Below, in pieces: positions 12,009 to 25,033 of a stretch of DNA of 64,000 nt. The translations under genes and the position numbers were made by a program. Location of the stretch: the NCBI RefSeq assembly GCF_032062135.1, contig NC_092859.1, forward strand, positions 92,948,860-93,012,859. Reading direction: 5' to 3'. Under the pieces are notes generated by a model that did no database searches, had not been told where the DNA came from, and saw only the letters and a list, made by a program, of their open reading frames with translations. Source of the DNA: Pyxicephalus adspersus. Its lineage: Eukaryota; Chordata; Amphibia; Anura; Pyxicephalidae. Within the stretch, counting starts at the first letter, position 1, and the number at the start of each line of letters is the position of its first letter.

Positions 12009-13356
12009 TACACAACTGGGGAAAAAAAGTATTGAACATGTCAATGTATTTCTCAGTAAATATATTGGGGCTATTGACATGAAATTCACAAGCGATGTTA
12101 GTAACAACCCAACAACCCAATCCACACATACAAGGATATCAAAACAAATAAGTCTATAAATTAGGTGTAATAAAGTGAAATGGCACAGGTAATTTATTTA
12201 ACACGAGAAAAGAAGGAAAAGGGGGTGCAAAAAGGCATAGAATGCCAAAAACCTGCTGAAATCTGTCAGTATTTAGAAAGCAATCCTGCCCCTTATCAGT
12301 GCAATTTAATATCAGCTGGTTTAGTCCTAATTGATGGTCAATAAAAAGCTTTCTCATTATCAAGATATCACACAAGAAGCATTTAAATAATGGGTTAAAG
12401 CAAAAAGCTCTCTCAAGACTTGTGCAACCTTATTGTTGCAAAATATACTGACAGCATTGGTTACAGACATATTTCTAAGCTTCTGAATGTTCCAGTAAGC
12501 ACCACTAAGTCAATAATACGGAAATAGAAAGAAAAACTTAAGAACAAGCATGGTGAAACTCAAAGTTTGCTGCACAACATTTGGAGAATCCAGTGAAATA
12601 CTGGGACAATACAGTGTGATCAGATGAGATCAAAATGTAATTCTTTGGATGTCATTGTACACACCACGTTTGGAGGAGAAATGGCATTGCACATCACCCA
12701 AAAAACACCATACCAACAGTGAAGTTTGAAGGTGGGAACATCATGGTGTGTGCCTGTTTTTCATCGTATGGTACTGGCAGACTTTATATAGTTGAAGGAT
12801 GAATTGAGAAATGTACAAGGACATTCTTGCTAAGAATCTGCTGCCATCCACCAGGATGCTGAAGAAGAAACGAGGGTGGACATTTCAGCAAGACAATGAT
12901 CCCAATCACACATCCAAAGAAGCTCAATTTATTTCAGAGGAAAAAAAAAATGCTAGAATGGCCCAGTCAATCACCTGACTTGAATCTAATTAAAAAACTT
13001 TCAAACGAACTGAAGATCAGAGCTGATAGAAGGCCCCTAGAACCTTCAAGTTTTGAAGACAGTTTGTGCATACATTACTCCGGTGTGATTTTGGTCCATT
13101 CTTCCACACAACTAGTTTCTTCATACAGGAAGCATCTTGAAGCTGCTTTTCTACCAAGTATTAAATACATTTCACTAAGTGTGTTCAATACTTGTTCCCT
13201 GCTCCACTGCACTTCATTACACATAAATTTAGTTTGATTTCTTTGTATGTGTGGATTACTTGGGTTGTTACCGACATCTGGTATAAATTTCATGTCAATA
13301 GCCCCATTAAAAATATATTTACTGAGAAAAATATTGACCCCATTTCCTGTGCTGTA
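12009..13356 (+). mobile_element. Tc1-like transposon with both terminal inverted repeats
   Basis: The left end begins at a TA (12009) with CACAACTGGGGAAAAAAAG. The right end, reverse complemented, reads TACAGCACAGGAAATGGGG and ends at a TA (13355-13356). Both arms then share CTCAGTAAATATATT, GGGGCTATTGACATGAAATT and TCCACACATACAA in the same order, giving long terminal inverted repeats of roughly 120 bp or more. The length, about 1.35 kb, is close to a full Tc1-like unit. The transposase remnant inside is described separately. Confidence 0.85.
12380..13110 (+). pseudogene. Tc1-like transposase pseudogene inside the 12009-13356 element
   Basis: Plus-strand translation shows a Tc1 transposase broken by stops and frameshifts. 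The best block is 12885-13060: remnants of Q-Q-D-N-D-P-x-H-T-S-K (catalytic Asp of the DDE triad), then [11 protein letters not shown], where the usual P-I-E has become L-I-K and the third acidic catalytic residue (Glu) is lost. Upstream, 12600-12830 holds remnants of the first catalytic block and the glycine-rich stretch before it. It is an inactive relic of cut-and-paste transposition. Confidence 0.8.
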
Positions 13357-13407
13357 TTTGCATATTTTCATAAACCTAAATTAGACCGTGAATCTCTTAT
13401 TCTAAAT

Positions 13408-13638
13408 CAGTGTTTCTCAACCAGGGTTCCTTGAGCAATGAACAATTTGGAACTCTCAGGTCAGTTTAACTGATAGCAATGATTATTTTTTGGATATCTA
13501 GAAGGGTGACATTCTTACTATTGATCACCATACTAATGTACTATGAGTTGTTATTATAATAATTATTGCAGGGGTTCTCGGAGAACCTGAAAGTTCTTTT
13601 GAGGGGTTCCCTCATGTTAAAAAGGCCAAGAAACCCTG
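13408..13638 (+). mobile_element. hAT-like non-autonomous element, best copy
   Basis: The ends are CAGTGTTTCTCAACCAGGG and, reverse complemented, CAGGGTTTCTTGGCC, a short imperfect terminal inverted repeat of hAT type. Flanks TTCTAAAT (13400-13407) and TTCAAATA (13639-13646) are similar but not identical, so an 8-bp duplication is only suggested. Related copies lie at 1940-2131 and 9782-10067. It begins 51 bp after the end of the Tc1 element. Confidence 0.7.
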
Positions 13639-13639
13639 T

Positions 13640-14770
13640 TCAAATACTAGTTATCTGATTATAATGCCTTCAATAATATCAGAGTTACTGACCTATATCC
13701 TGCATGTGTTTTACTGATTGATAACTAACACTGGTGCAACCATATAATTAGTTTTGTAATTGTAAGGTTGCTTTAACTCAGATAATATTACACAGAAGGA
13801 GCTGTAGCTGCAATCCAGGCAGCCATTTGTAGTTAAATGAGGCTGGTGCCTTGCAGAATAGGCAGAAACAAAAGACAGGAAAACAGAAAAATAAGCATTT
13901 ATTTTGTCAACTAAAAGATAATATATCCAGTATATGTCTTTTGTTCAGACTTGTGTGTGTAAACTGAGATGCAACACACTGAAGACAGTGGACCTTTTCA
14001 TATGGTCTACTAAAGTTCGCTATTTGTAACAGATAGCGTTCAAGGACTATTGTTTTGTATTTACTAGGGATTGCAAATTTATGGGTCCAAAGGATAGCTA
14101 TGATTTTTGCGAAGCAAAGACATTTTGTATTTCTGCGCATATATCCAGCTCACTATATTGCTCATATTCAGAAACTGAAACTTCAGATACTGTAAATACA
14201 TATGAGAGCTCCTCAAAAAAAGGTAACTTTTAAGCCCTTTGGGTATTTTAAGGTTAGGACTTAGTGAATTTTTAGGCTATAATGGGAAAGCTATAGTTAC
14301 AGATGTTGGATCAGATTTAAATTTACAATACTAGTTTTTTTAGGGATCTAGTTTCCAGCTTTAGGCTTCCTTTAGTAAGCCCTGGAAAGAAAAAGTACAT
14401 CTTGTTCCAGTCTCCTATGAAAAAATTACAAGTGAAGAAGGTCACAGTATAGAGTGACAAAGTTCTCATTCCTATAAAAGTGTACGCAAAAATAACAATG
14501 AACTAACTGTAAATTATAAAATTAAAAGTACTTTGTCATGGATGTTAGGTACATAAATCAAAAGATAATACTTGGTGATCATGTCTGAAAAATGAAGATG
14601 CCATGTTGTGATCATCTCAAGGAGATAAGGGGGACCACATAAAGGGGAGAATACAGTTGACAACAATTGTTACATTATTCCTACAATTAACATATATATA
14701 TTTTTTAGTGCTCCCCATTGATAAAAGTTAATTTTAGCTAAAAAAACATGACCCTATTTGGGCTACTTTT
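13640..14770. other. Gene-free DNA
   Basis: No exon, RNA gene or repeat recognised. The frame at 13907-14140 (minus) has no recognisable domain. Confidence 0.4.
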
Positions 14771-14984
14771 CAAAAGCCTAAAGCCCCAGTTACCACTGTT
14801 AAAATGGTGATTGCTGCTACAAAAGGCAGCGGCTAGTTACTGCATTCAAAGAAATTATGCTTCTAATTGGCTCTTTGCGTTAATTAGGTATGATGAATGA
14901 TTACCATAAAAGAATAATAGCCCTTTTAAAATTTGCCTTTATAAAAATTGTAACCAGTATGAAAGTCAAACAAAAAAGTGGGTA

Positions 14985-15103
14985 TCTGTTATCTAATCAT
15001 CTCTTCTTTACAAATAGGACCTCCACTATCCTTTCCAGTTCTTATCTTGCACTATAGACCTATTAGGATCCTACTTACAAAGAAGTAGTGATCAGATAAC
15101 AGA
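14985..15103. repeat. Inverted repeat, 38-bp arms, 42-bp loop
   Basis: Left arm 14985-15022 begins TCTGTTATCT and runs on through ATCA, TTCTTT and TAGGA. Right arm 15065-15103, reverse complemented, gives the same order of motifs, with roughly three quarters of bases identical. Weaker collinear matches continue outward on both sides (for example CCTTTTAA, GTATGA, TTC-TAATTG, TAGTTA), suggesting arms reaching 14780 and 15262. This could be a fold-back element or two opposed copies of one element. Confidence 0.6.
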
Positions 15104-15262
15104 TTGTCACTTCTTTTGCTTTTTATGATCACCTTTTTGAAATCCTGATTATTAAAAGGACAAACAGTGCATTGATTGTCATACATTTAAATGGCAATTA
15201 GGAACTCCTTTAACTTGTGCAGAATAACTAAGTGCACTTTTCTTCTTTTTAGCTGCAACCTC

Positions 15263-17684
15263 CTTCACAACAACCTTCTTTGGCTTATGACTTTCTTTAT
15301 TTTCAAAGTGATGAATGATATCTAGTAACATCTAGCAGCCTAATCACTACCTTATAAATATGGTGCTTTCCATCTTTAAACAATGAAAGCTGTGATCTTC
15401 TAAATTTAGCAATTCCAATAAACTGGCAATCTTGTCCTTCAGCAATATATCAAACTCACCTGCTTGTTCATTTCCCTAGCTGCTGTTGGTTGCAGAGATA
15501 CCTGGCACATTCTGGCTTCCCTTGCAATTGCCAGGACTGAATGAATTTCAAGCATGCAGGAATTGCCAAGGAGGAAGAGAAGGAAGAATATGGTGGCATA
15601 CACAACTGGGTACAATAGTACATAGCATACGAAATGTTGGTGGACCCTAATATAGCGCTTCTCACATATCCAAAACCTCTACTTCTTCAGAATATAGAGA
15701 AATGGTTCAGATATGATCCAGTAAAATTAATAGATATCATGAATCCAAACAATGAGGGACCAAATCCCCTGCAACCAGGATGGAAACAAAAAAACCTTGT
15801 GTGGAAACACAAACTAAAAGTTGTTGGAAAGCCAGTCAAAATAAGCCTAATCATCTATGTGCAGCAAAAGACAAAGACAAATTAGATTAGGTATCGGTGT
15901 CTCAAATTGAGGTATTCCCATCAAGTCCAGTAGATGATAAAACCTAAGATGTCATCCACTCCTGAGGGTTTGGTGGATGGGTCCAACCCCCCTTGGCTGA
16001 CTCTCAATAATTATTGCCTCAGCAACATAAAAATGTATATAAGTGAATATGAATTAAACTAGAATACCCTACACTAATAAATAGAGGGTAACTGTAAAAT
16101 ATCATTATAGTGTTGTGGCTATCCAAAAAAAATAAAATAAGAGCACAGAATATTGGTAACTTATGGTCTGCAATTGCTAAAACAAAGTATACTGTATTAC
16201 CAAAAGCTTCATTTTGAATTTATGCAGGTGAGTGTAAGAAATGTTTCATAAATTACCCAAAGGCACTGCAATATGAAAAACTGCTTTCTTCTCACTGTGA
16301 AAATGTACAGCTAAGATATTTATACTTTCATTCCCATGAATATTTAACAAATGTGATGATCTTGAGAACACTGCCGCCAGAGCAGACTGCTAAAAGCAGT
16401 AAATATCCATATTGTTTTATAGGAAGCCAACAAATATATTTATTAGCCTACTATTATTGCAGGAGTTTACTAAAGCTGTTATTGTTTATTAAGTGCTACA
16501 TGTTTTAATTTCCCGGCAGTGTTTGACCTTGTAAGGATTTAGAAAACAGAGCTTCTTTTTTACTTTTTAGTCTTTCATGTGCATACAGCTGAAGTGGACC
16601 AAGCTTTAAATGCATTTCTAAGTGAATGTATCTATATATCATAGTATTCTTCTTGATTTATAAAAAAAAAAAAAAGACAAGTAGCAAATTCGAAGCAGCC
16701 TGAATTGTAAATTGTATGTAGCTATGGATATTCACAAACCATTACAAATATTTTGCAAATGCATTAACACATTATTAAATTGAACAGGCTCATTCATTGT
16801 TACTCGGTCCTGAATTCAAACTTACAGACCAAAAGAATGGAACTGATATTTTTTAGGCCAATTCAAGGCAACATAATGTCATATTGTCATTTCAAAAGTC
16901 ACAAAAAAATGGATAAGCATGTATCTCAACATGAACACTTTCCCTTTTTTCAGTCTAACCTTGGCTATTCAGTACTCAAGTATCTCATGTATTCAAAAAG
17001 TTGTTGCAAATACTTATATAGCTAATGAACATCTTCATTTTCATTTTTTATAAAAATAGTGGTAGCAGTTGTAGTTAAAAAAAAAACAAAAAACAAAAAA
17101 AAAAACCTTTGACCACATATTAATTTACAGCACCTAATATACAGGTATGAAAGTGACAGAAACTCTGGCAATCTTAGTAAAAAAAAAAACGTGCTCTATT
17201 ATCCTGGCCTATATTTTGCAAGTGGAAGAAACGTTTCAATGGTTTAATGATTTTTCCTACTCAAGGGAAATGTAAAACAAGCATCACTTGGACTGTTTTA
17301 ATGTTTTACATAGGTCAAGCATTTGTTTGTTTGGCTCAAGAAACATTTCACAATTAATGCCTCATCAAATCCTGATTTGATTTTTCCTCTCGTGAACGTG
17401 TTTAAGATGGTAATTGTATTAGCAAAAAAAAAAATAAAAGTGATATCTCTACAGTTGAGAAATAGAAAACTAGACAGTTAATTTTAGCACTGGAGCACTT
17501 GGAGCAGATTCTGCCACCTTCAGAGAACAATACCAACTAAGTACCAAATTATATTCACATACAGAAGTAATTACTGTTATTAAACATTTGCTGAATAATT
17601 CAATGAAAAAAACATTTGTTATTAAATAACCAATCGTTCTCTACTAAAAACCATATTGGTTACACACTTGAAAATTAGCAACTT
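15263..17684. other. Gene-free DNA, no repeat recognised
   Basis: Long AT-rich stretch with poly-A runs near 16663 and 17077. A stretch at 16240-16560 has mixed, non-repetitive composition and could be a conserved non-coding block, but this cannot be judged without an alignment. Confidence 0.35.
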
Positions 17685-17998
17685 GAGCAGCACAGTGGCT
17701 AAGAGTTTAGAACTCTTTCCTTTGCAGCGCTAGGTCTCAGGTTCAAATCTTGGCAAGGACTCTATCCGCATGGAGTTTGCAGGTTCTCCCCATGTTTGCG
17801 TGGGTTTCCTCCCACATTCCAAAAACATGCAGTAAGGTTATTTGGCTTTCCCCTAAAATTGTCCTCAAACTGTAATAATACAAACGACCGAGATAGAGAC
17901 ATTACATTGTGAGCCCCTTTGGGGAACAGCTGATGACATGACTACGGACTTTATAAAGTGCTGTGTAATATGTCGGCACCATATAAATAATAATATTA
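17685..17998 (+). mobile_element. tRNA-derived SINE (V-SINE-like), full-length or nearly
   Basis: The head has polymerase III promoter boxes like a tRNA: A-box-like TGGCTAAGAGTTTAG from 17696 and B box GGTTCAAATCT at 17740-17750. A conserved body follows with GGTTCTCCCCATGTTTGCGT and TCCTCCCACATTCCAAAAAC. The tail AAAGTGCTGTGTAATATG with CACCATATAAATAATAATA resembles the 3' end of an L2/CR1-type LINE, the usual partner for reverse transcription. The order of modules matches widespread vertebrate V-SINEs known to me. It is not a functional tRNA gene. Confidence 0.8.
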
Positions 17999-20325
17999 AC
18001 AAGCTAAAAAATGAACAGGGCAATTCTCAATCCAATTGTTGATTAGTGTAAATTATGAATATATTACCTTTGAAACTAAACTTTTCAAATTAAAAAAAAA
18101 TAAGCCTCAATTTCCTATTAACGAATTGAGATCTTACAACTGCACACCACCTACTTCCTGTGACTAAAAGTCCTGCCCCTCCTCATATAGTAACAGGGTT
18201 TCTACTGCAATGCAGGAATACTGCCAAATGTAAACCAGTATCAATTATTCTACCTACTTTGTGTGTCACATGGGCACTTCTAACTGCCGCTCCCCTGAAT
18301 CCAGAGATGAGAGGAATTTAGCTATAGTGGAGTCTGCAAGCACATTTGGCTTACGAAACAAATATGCTGTCTACCAATTTTCTTATATAACTGTTTGTAT
18401 TCACTTATCAGCCTGATTGCTATTAGAGAAAGAGAGAATTAAAGAGAATTAGAGAACGGTGAATGGGACCCCAGAAACCCGACAGTGGTTCTAAGCTTTC
18501 CATACTCTAAAATTAAAACAAACGTGGGTATATATGCATTTTACCATGTCAAATTTATGGTTCACTAGAAAAATAATATCTAGGTTTGCCTGTTACCATG
18601 TACTCAGATGTTGCACATTTAAGGCAATAAACATTTCTAAAATATTTCACTGTTTATGAGATCTCCCACAAAGCAGTTAAATCCTATTGAGTCAGCTTAC
18701 AGACACACAGCTTGCTATGAGTTATTGCAGCTAGCACATTGTTTATTGCATTCTTACAAGAGATTGATTTTTAAGGTAAATCTTACATTATCGTATAATG
18801 TATATAACTCAAAACTAGGCTAAAGTACATATAGCACCAGGCATTAACACAGCATTTTTTTATTGTACGCAAAACAAAAGCTACAAAAAGCACAACAGTT
18901 TCCAGTACAAATTTTTACATAATGCTTTTTTTGCATTGCAAAGCTATGGTAAAATTGAAAAGAATGAAAAAAATCAAGCTAATTGCTAATCAGTATTTTG
19001 CAGTGCAAATCGCCTTTTTTCAGGTTGAATACAGTAAGTGAATTTCTGTTAGCTGAACTAGATGATCAGCCTCCCAGAGAAAAATGACCTTAGGAAGCAT
19101 CTTGGAACAAACTGTGAATATGTAATTTTTAAAAACAACAGACATGTCTCTGACCAATTCTGTGGATTCAGTGTTAAACACAGTGTTTAAAGATAAACAT
19201 GACCTTTACCATGTTATTAGGTAGACGGACACAGCTAGAAAAGATCTTTGGAGGCACAGCAGTAGTTATTGACACCTAACATGAGGTGCTTTTTCACCTC
19301 CAGTAGAATTAACCTATTCTTTCTCAGCGATGTCCCAATTACTGTTAAATGAATGTTCCTTTATTTATTACCATATTGATTCTTGGTTATAAAATTATTA
19401 TTCTTGTCTGATTCAATAATTAGTTTGATTGTCTATCCTTTATATCTGGATTTTAACATGTATATTTTGGGGAATGGTACATTACTGCACAAACTACTGA
19501 ATAATACATATTAGCTTTATCCCTATAGCGTCCTGTGTTTAGAATTAAACATGGAAACCCAGTGCTGCAAGTGTTAACGCATACATCATGCAAAACAGCA
19601 AGCAAAGTTTGAATCTTGAGTTTGGTTTTTAAGAAACCATTATTAACCCTTTTTGAGAAACAAGCAACCAATTGACTATTTTCTAGAATGTATATAGTCC
19701 AAAATATGACCACATTTTTCCAGTCAAATCCACTGCTGCAAAACACAGCTAGAGTAGCTCTGTCCATATTCAGTAAATGTGAATCAATACTTACAGGCAT
19801 ACATATATATTAACGTGTAAATACTGAAGCGGCTCAGAACTATGAAGACAGAGTCATAAATACTAAGCAGTGTTGGGTTTTGCTTGCTATATTTATTTTT
19901 CAATATCTGGCTCTGCATCGACTATCAAGTGTTAAAACATTAGAAACTATGGTCTAATAAAATATTTTTGAACATGCCTTTAGCAGTAAGCACAGTAATG
20001 CACAATCTATACAAGTCACGTACAAGCCTAGGCATGGGCAAAAATACTGTAAAACTACAATTTTAGCTAGAATTATTCTGCTTTCCAAATACCGAGTCCA
20101 GCAACATTGCAGTTCAATATTATATGTAAAAGAAAAAAAAAATCTTGTGTATGTATGTATATACACTCATTGCCACTTATACATGTGATGTATATGATAT
20201 ATGATACATCTTGCTTGTACTCCATTGGGCTCCCTTTTGCCTTTAAAGATTAGATTAAGCAAGAACCAAATCACCTCAATCAAATCCACATATTCTTATA
20301 AGTTTTGTATATATGTCTTTATTGT
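17999..20325. other. Gene-free DNA
   Basis: No gene or repeat recognised. The 115-residue minus-strand frame at 19453-19800 has no recognisable domain and is probably chance. Confidence 0.4.
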
Positions 20326-20329
20326 AATG

Positions 20330-21310
20330 AAGAGAAAAGTACACCCACTTCCAATTCCAAGGTTTTATTTATCTGGACATAATAAAAAAATAAAAAACTA
20401 ATAAAAAAAACTTAGCAGGCTCTAAATCTAAAAACAACTTAGCAGGCTCTAAACCTATTTAAATATACCATCAGCTGTAAAAGAATACACAACAGATTTG
20501 ACTATGTCATCATTTCTTTTAACTAAAATAAAGCTAAAATGGAGAAGCTATGTGTGAAAAACTAAACACACCCCTGCAGAAATACTTTTTTTTACATGGC
20601 TTTAGCAGTCTCTTACATCATTGTGGAGGAGTTATAGTGCACTACTCTTTAGAATGTTGCTTTGGTTTGCTGGTATTCACCTATGCACAAATCTCTTAAC
20701 CACAGCATTTTTATTGATGGAGATCAGGACTTCTTTAGGCTATTTTGTTGTATATTTGCTGGCCACAAGCAAAGTCCGCTTTACTTTAGGGCAAATTAGC
20801 TGGGATGTCCACCTCTGGGAAAATTGTCAACTGTCTTTAATGTTTTCCACTTGTAAATAATCTCACAGTAGAATCCATGGACCTTAAATTGTTTGAAAAT
20901 GGCTATATAGCCCTTTACAGAATGATGGGTAGGAACAATTGCTTCTCTAGGATCACGGTGATGTGATTCCTACTTGGCATTGTGTTAATAAACACCCCAA
21001 TGCTCCAGATGGGCAACCTGCTAAACCTCTGCTTTTCTAGAGGTGGTCACACTTCCTGATGATCAAATAATCAAATATATTTAACTAGCAACACCTGACT
21101 AGTAATTACCCTCCTAAATCCTATGAAAGTGGTAAGGATGTACCCAATTTTTTTTTTTTTTTTTTTTTTTTACACACTGCATTCTGATTTTGACTTAGTC
21201 TTAAATAAATTATGACATAGTGTTATATGTCATGTGTGGTTGTGTATCAGGAACAGATCATTAAAATGCCCTGATACTCAAAACAGGATAAAATAGGGAT
21301 TGTATAGTGA
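20330..21310 (-). mobile_element. Internally shortened Tc1-like element (same family as 7470-8880)
   Basis: This copy shares with the first one the outer TAGCAGGCTCTAAACCTATT, and internal TTTTCCACTTGTAA..ATCTCAC.GTAGAAT, TTAAATTGTTTG-AAATGGC, TTGCTTCT..GATCA and GGTGGTCACACTT, all reading as a minus-strand Tc1 transposase N-terminal region. The segment coding the C-terminal half is missing, so the unit is about 400 bp shorter. A 22-T run at 21149-21170 lies near its right end. Edges are approximate. Confidence 0.75.
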
Positions 21311-21319
21311 AGGAATCAA

Positions 21320-23180
21320 TGTTAAAAATAACTCAACTAGTTAAAAAAAATAAAAGCTTTCACTTTTAAACTATAACAAATTAAATCACTCCAGTAAAGC
21401 AGCTTACAAATGCCTGAACTTCATAGGAAAATAACACATAAATTATTCCTAGAAAATATGCCAGAATTCTAATTACTTGTTAGTGTGCACACAAAGCTCA
21501 TGCTGAGGTCACTTTCAGAATATAGGAGAGAGGAACTAAACTAAAGGATACAAAAATAAAGAAAATAAAAGACAGAAGCAGCTACAAAATCTATCAGTTA
21601 AATTAACATTTATTGCTCTGTGGTTTTAAGTGTAGCATTCATCATGTAGTTTAACATGCAGCAAAATTAAAGTAAAATGTAAAATATTTTCTCTCACTCT
21701 CCCCCAACCCCCCCAACCCCCGCGCTTTTCAAAATTATGCAGAGGAGTCTTTCTCATTTGCTAACCATGTTTATTTCCCTACCCTTGACTGTTCTGCGTA
21801 TTTTATGTATCACATTTTTCTGTTCTAATACAATAACATATTTGTTTGTAAAACCTTTGTTCAAAACCAGTAAAGATAATACATACAATATTTTTCTTGT
21901 GTCCATTCACAAACACAAAAGGTCTTTCACCTTCAGGTTATACTGTTAACTTCAAGAAGATTGGACCCTTGCAAAATGTAGGCCAGCCCAAGAAAAATTA
22001 CTGGTAAGGGCATTACTATCCTATTGATTATAATTGGCATGATTATCCTATTTTCTTTCTCATCCATTGAGAGCCAAAGGAAGTCTTTCACCATAGGGAT
22101 TTTCAAAAGCAGTCTAACCAAGTACTGATCAACAAAGCAAACAATTTCTAACAAACTCAATGTAAGCAACAGAAAACCAACGGCACCCTGCTGCTCAAAA
22201 ACCACCTTAAGGATCATAAACCCATAAACCCATATCTGGGATTAGCTGAGACTGCAAAATCCACCTAAAACAACTTGGAAAATGTGTGAACATAAGAACG
22301 AGCAGCAGCCTTGCAAATCTGAGAAACAGGTTCTTCATGCCAGGAACCCAGAGAGCACATGCAGACCTAGTAGAAAGTGTATTCATGCATTAAAAGGGTA
22401 GCGGAAAACCTGCAACCCGCAGCTATCAATTAGGGACAGCGACTGCATATCTTGTCTCATGCAGGAAAAGCTTATACATAAGGATTTACTAAGTTGGAAT
22501 TTAGGGGAATATGTTTGGAATTTAGGGGAATATGATGACAAATGTATTATACGACTTGGGTCCAATGGAATGGCTGAGGCTGCCAAGGTTGTTTCCCGCT
22601 ACTTGCTGACCAAATAGAAGGGTAAAGAAGGCACAAAGAAAAAAACTACAATTATGGCATTTTACACCATAAACTGGTTTAAAAAAATAATTACCTGTCA
22701 ACATTTACCTTCCCTTTATATGTGAAAGCAGTGCACTATATAACAGGGCAGAATGCATGCTACCAGAAGAAAGTTGAACAAGAACAAAGTGACTGCTGCT
22801 TAGCAACTTGCTTTCCCCTCAGGAAAATGGCTCTGGCGTGAAGACATTACTCCCACTGTGCTGAGAACTTCAAAGGGTGAGGTTGCCAAAACTGGGGCAG
22901 GATGATTTTGAGTGCCATGTAGCAGAAAGCCCTAGGCTTAGAGAAGATTAGAACCCTGTCTTGTTGCTGGGGAAAACTTTAAGATACAACCTCTTTGCTC
23001 AGCTTGTAAAATCTAGGTGCATAACAAACCTGGCATGGTAGCAGAGCAGGCAGCACAAAAATACATTTTGCATGTCACATACTTAAAAGGAGCCTACACT
23101 AATAATTGCCACCATCTTATTTAGGCAAGACCACTAAAAAAAAAGTCTCCAGTTTTGTCACCTGTTAACATGTATGATGC
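21320..23180. other. Gene-free DNA with a 21-bp direct repeat
   Basis: TTGGAATTTAGGGGAATATG occurs at 22494 and again at 22515 (period 21). No gene was recognised, and frames at 21933-22217 and 22383-22704 (minus) look random. Confidence 0.45.
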
Positions 23181-23183
23181 TCT

Positions 23184-23898
23184 TAAATCGGACCTATCAC
23201 AACAATTTTAACATTAAAGGTTTTTTTTTTTATATTATTCCATTTTTACCACCACTCTAAAAATCAAAGGTGAAACCTGTAATTTTCTGGAATACTTGCA
23301 TTACATTTGACGGGAGGCTGTGGGTTGCTCGTTCAGCTTCTGCACATGCCCATGATTGGGTATGCATCATCAAGGGCTTTTATATAATGTACAATGCACA
23401 GTGAGATGTGACCTAAGCGTAACTTCTTACATTACATAGATTACGATATTACAATTGGCTATTATGACAACTGCAGGTGCCTAGTAGTTGCCAATAGTCT
23501 TTTTCTGAGCAGAAAATGACAGTTTTTACTGCTAATGTGAGCGAAGCCCAGCTTGACATAACATTGATTTTGATATTACACTACTACATGGGATTGCACT
23601 CTTAACAAATCAAGGAACACTAAGAAGTTGAGTCACAATACAAGGGCACTGGACAAAAAAATTGGGCAAATGGGGCATATTGGGGGGACAGGCAGTATAA
23701 ATTATTAATGCAGCTGGTTTACACATTAAACCAGCCTAAAAGACATTTTGGCTAAATTTTCCTTTATCTTATTGACAAAACTTTAAGATTAAATATCCAA
23801 ATGTTAATATTTAAAATATAAAATTACTTAGAAGGAAATGCCAGTCTGAATTCAGCTAATTCCATAATTTTTCCATAATTTTTATGTAGACTTAATAG
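23184..23898. other. Possible short DNA-repeat region
   Basis: The start TTAAATCGGACCTATCAC resembles TTAAAGAGCACCTGTCAC at 45886, suggesting a shared non-autonomous element, but the other end was not found. The rest is unclassified, gene-free DNA. Confidence 0.3.

Positions 23899-23925
<27 letters not shown>
23899..23925. repeat. (TA)n microsatellite
   Basis: Uninterrupted alternating TA run. Confidence 0.95.
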
Positions 23926-23930
<5 letters not shown>

Positions 23931-24483
23931 CCACATCCTATATGATCAAATAGACCATTATAAGTGTCCATTATAACTTTTTAAACACATATTTCCTTAG
24001 GTGCCTTCTTTACCCTTCCATTTTGTCACCAAGTATACAATGTGTACATGGGCATACTTTTCAGTAGACCAACATTTTTTTTTAATAAAAATAATTTTTA
24101 TATGTCTTTTATTACTTATTAGGGTTCTGGTCTAGGGTTCTGAATTCTTGAATTTTGGGTTTCCAGCAAAGATACACTTAAAAGATACACCTAAAATATC
24201 TCACCATGCGTGTAATGAATATATAGAACACTGATTATTTATTTGAATTACAGAAATATTATAACTTTTTGATCATATTCTAAATTTTTGAGATGAACCA
24301 GCCCTTCCTTTAGAAGATATAGCACTCCAAAGTTCTTCAAGGGCCCCAGCATTGACCACCAGGGAACTGGTAGTAACATTGGCTAGTGACTAGGCAGTTT
24401 AATTTAAGGTAATTAGTTTAAGCCCTTAGTTAGTCTTTCTGCATTTCTACTAATCTTAGCCAATTTACGACTGCTTTATTTGT

Positions 24484-25033
24484 TAAGGTGGAACTGAAGT
24501 TAAACATTAAACAATTGTGAGCAGCACGCTGTATGTAGATGTGTGTATGTAAAGGATGCTTGTCATATTCCGCAGCCTAACAACTCACCGTGTTCAAAGA
24601 GTACACAGTGTACTATCATAGCTACTGGTAGCCCCTCAGCTTTAAGAATTTCAAGATATAGAGTTACAAGTTTGAAAACTTGTAGAAATACAAACCTCGG
24701 GGTGCTGTGTCAAAAGCAAAGGCGCTTAGGTGCCTTACAAAAAAAAAAAATGTAAATTGGGGACATGCAGATCCACTCACATAGCAAGGAGCATTGGGGT
24801 GGGCCCCTAAATTCATTCCTATCTGTCGCAAAGTTAGAACGGTCATACTATTCTACCCTGTCCACTTCTTTACTTTGAACTTAAATACATTTCCCTGGAA
24901 TGTGAAGCTGTAGGATACCTAGGCAAAAATGTAGGGGTAAGTGTAAGATACTGGTGGCTAACATTTTTTTTTGTATTAATAACACCTTTTTTCATCTCTG
25001 GTTATCTCTCCATTCTCAGTGCACCTTTAAGGC
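24484..25033. mobile_element. Short DNA element with TTAAAGGTGxACTGA-like ends
   Basis: The left edge reads GTTAAGGTGGAACTGAAGTT and the right edge, reverse complemented, GCCTTAAAGGTGCACTGAGA, an imperfect inverted pair. The internal phrase GCAGCCTAACAACTCA at 24572 recurs at 56237, so a second relative exists. No coding capacity was recognised. Confidence 0.45.

Noticed and set aside
17685..17760. Possible tRNA gene
   Set aside because: It has A and B boxes but no tRNA cloverleaf, and it continues into a SINE body and LINE-like tail.
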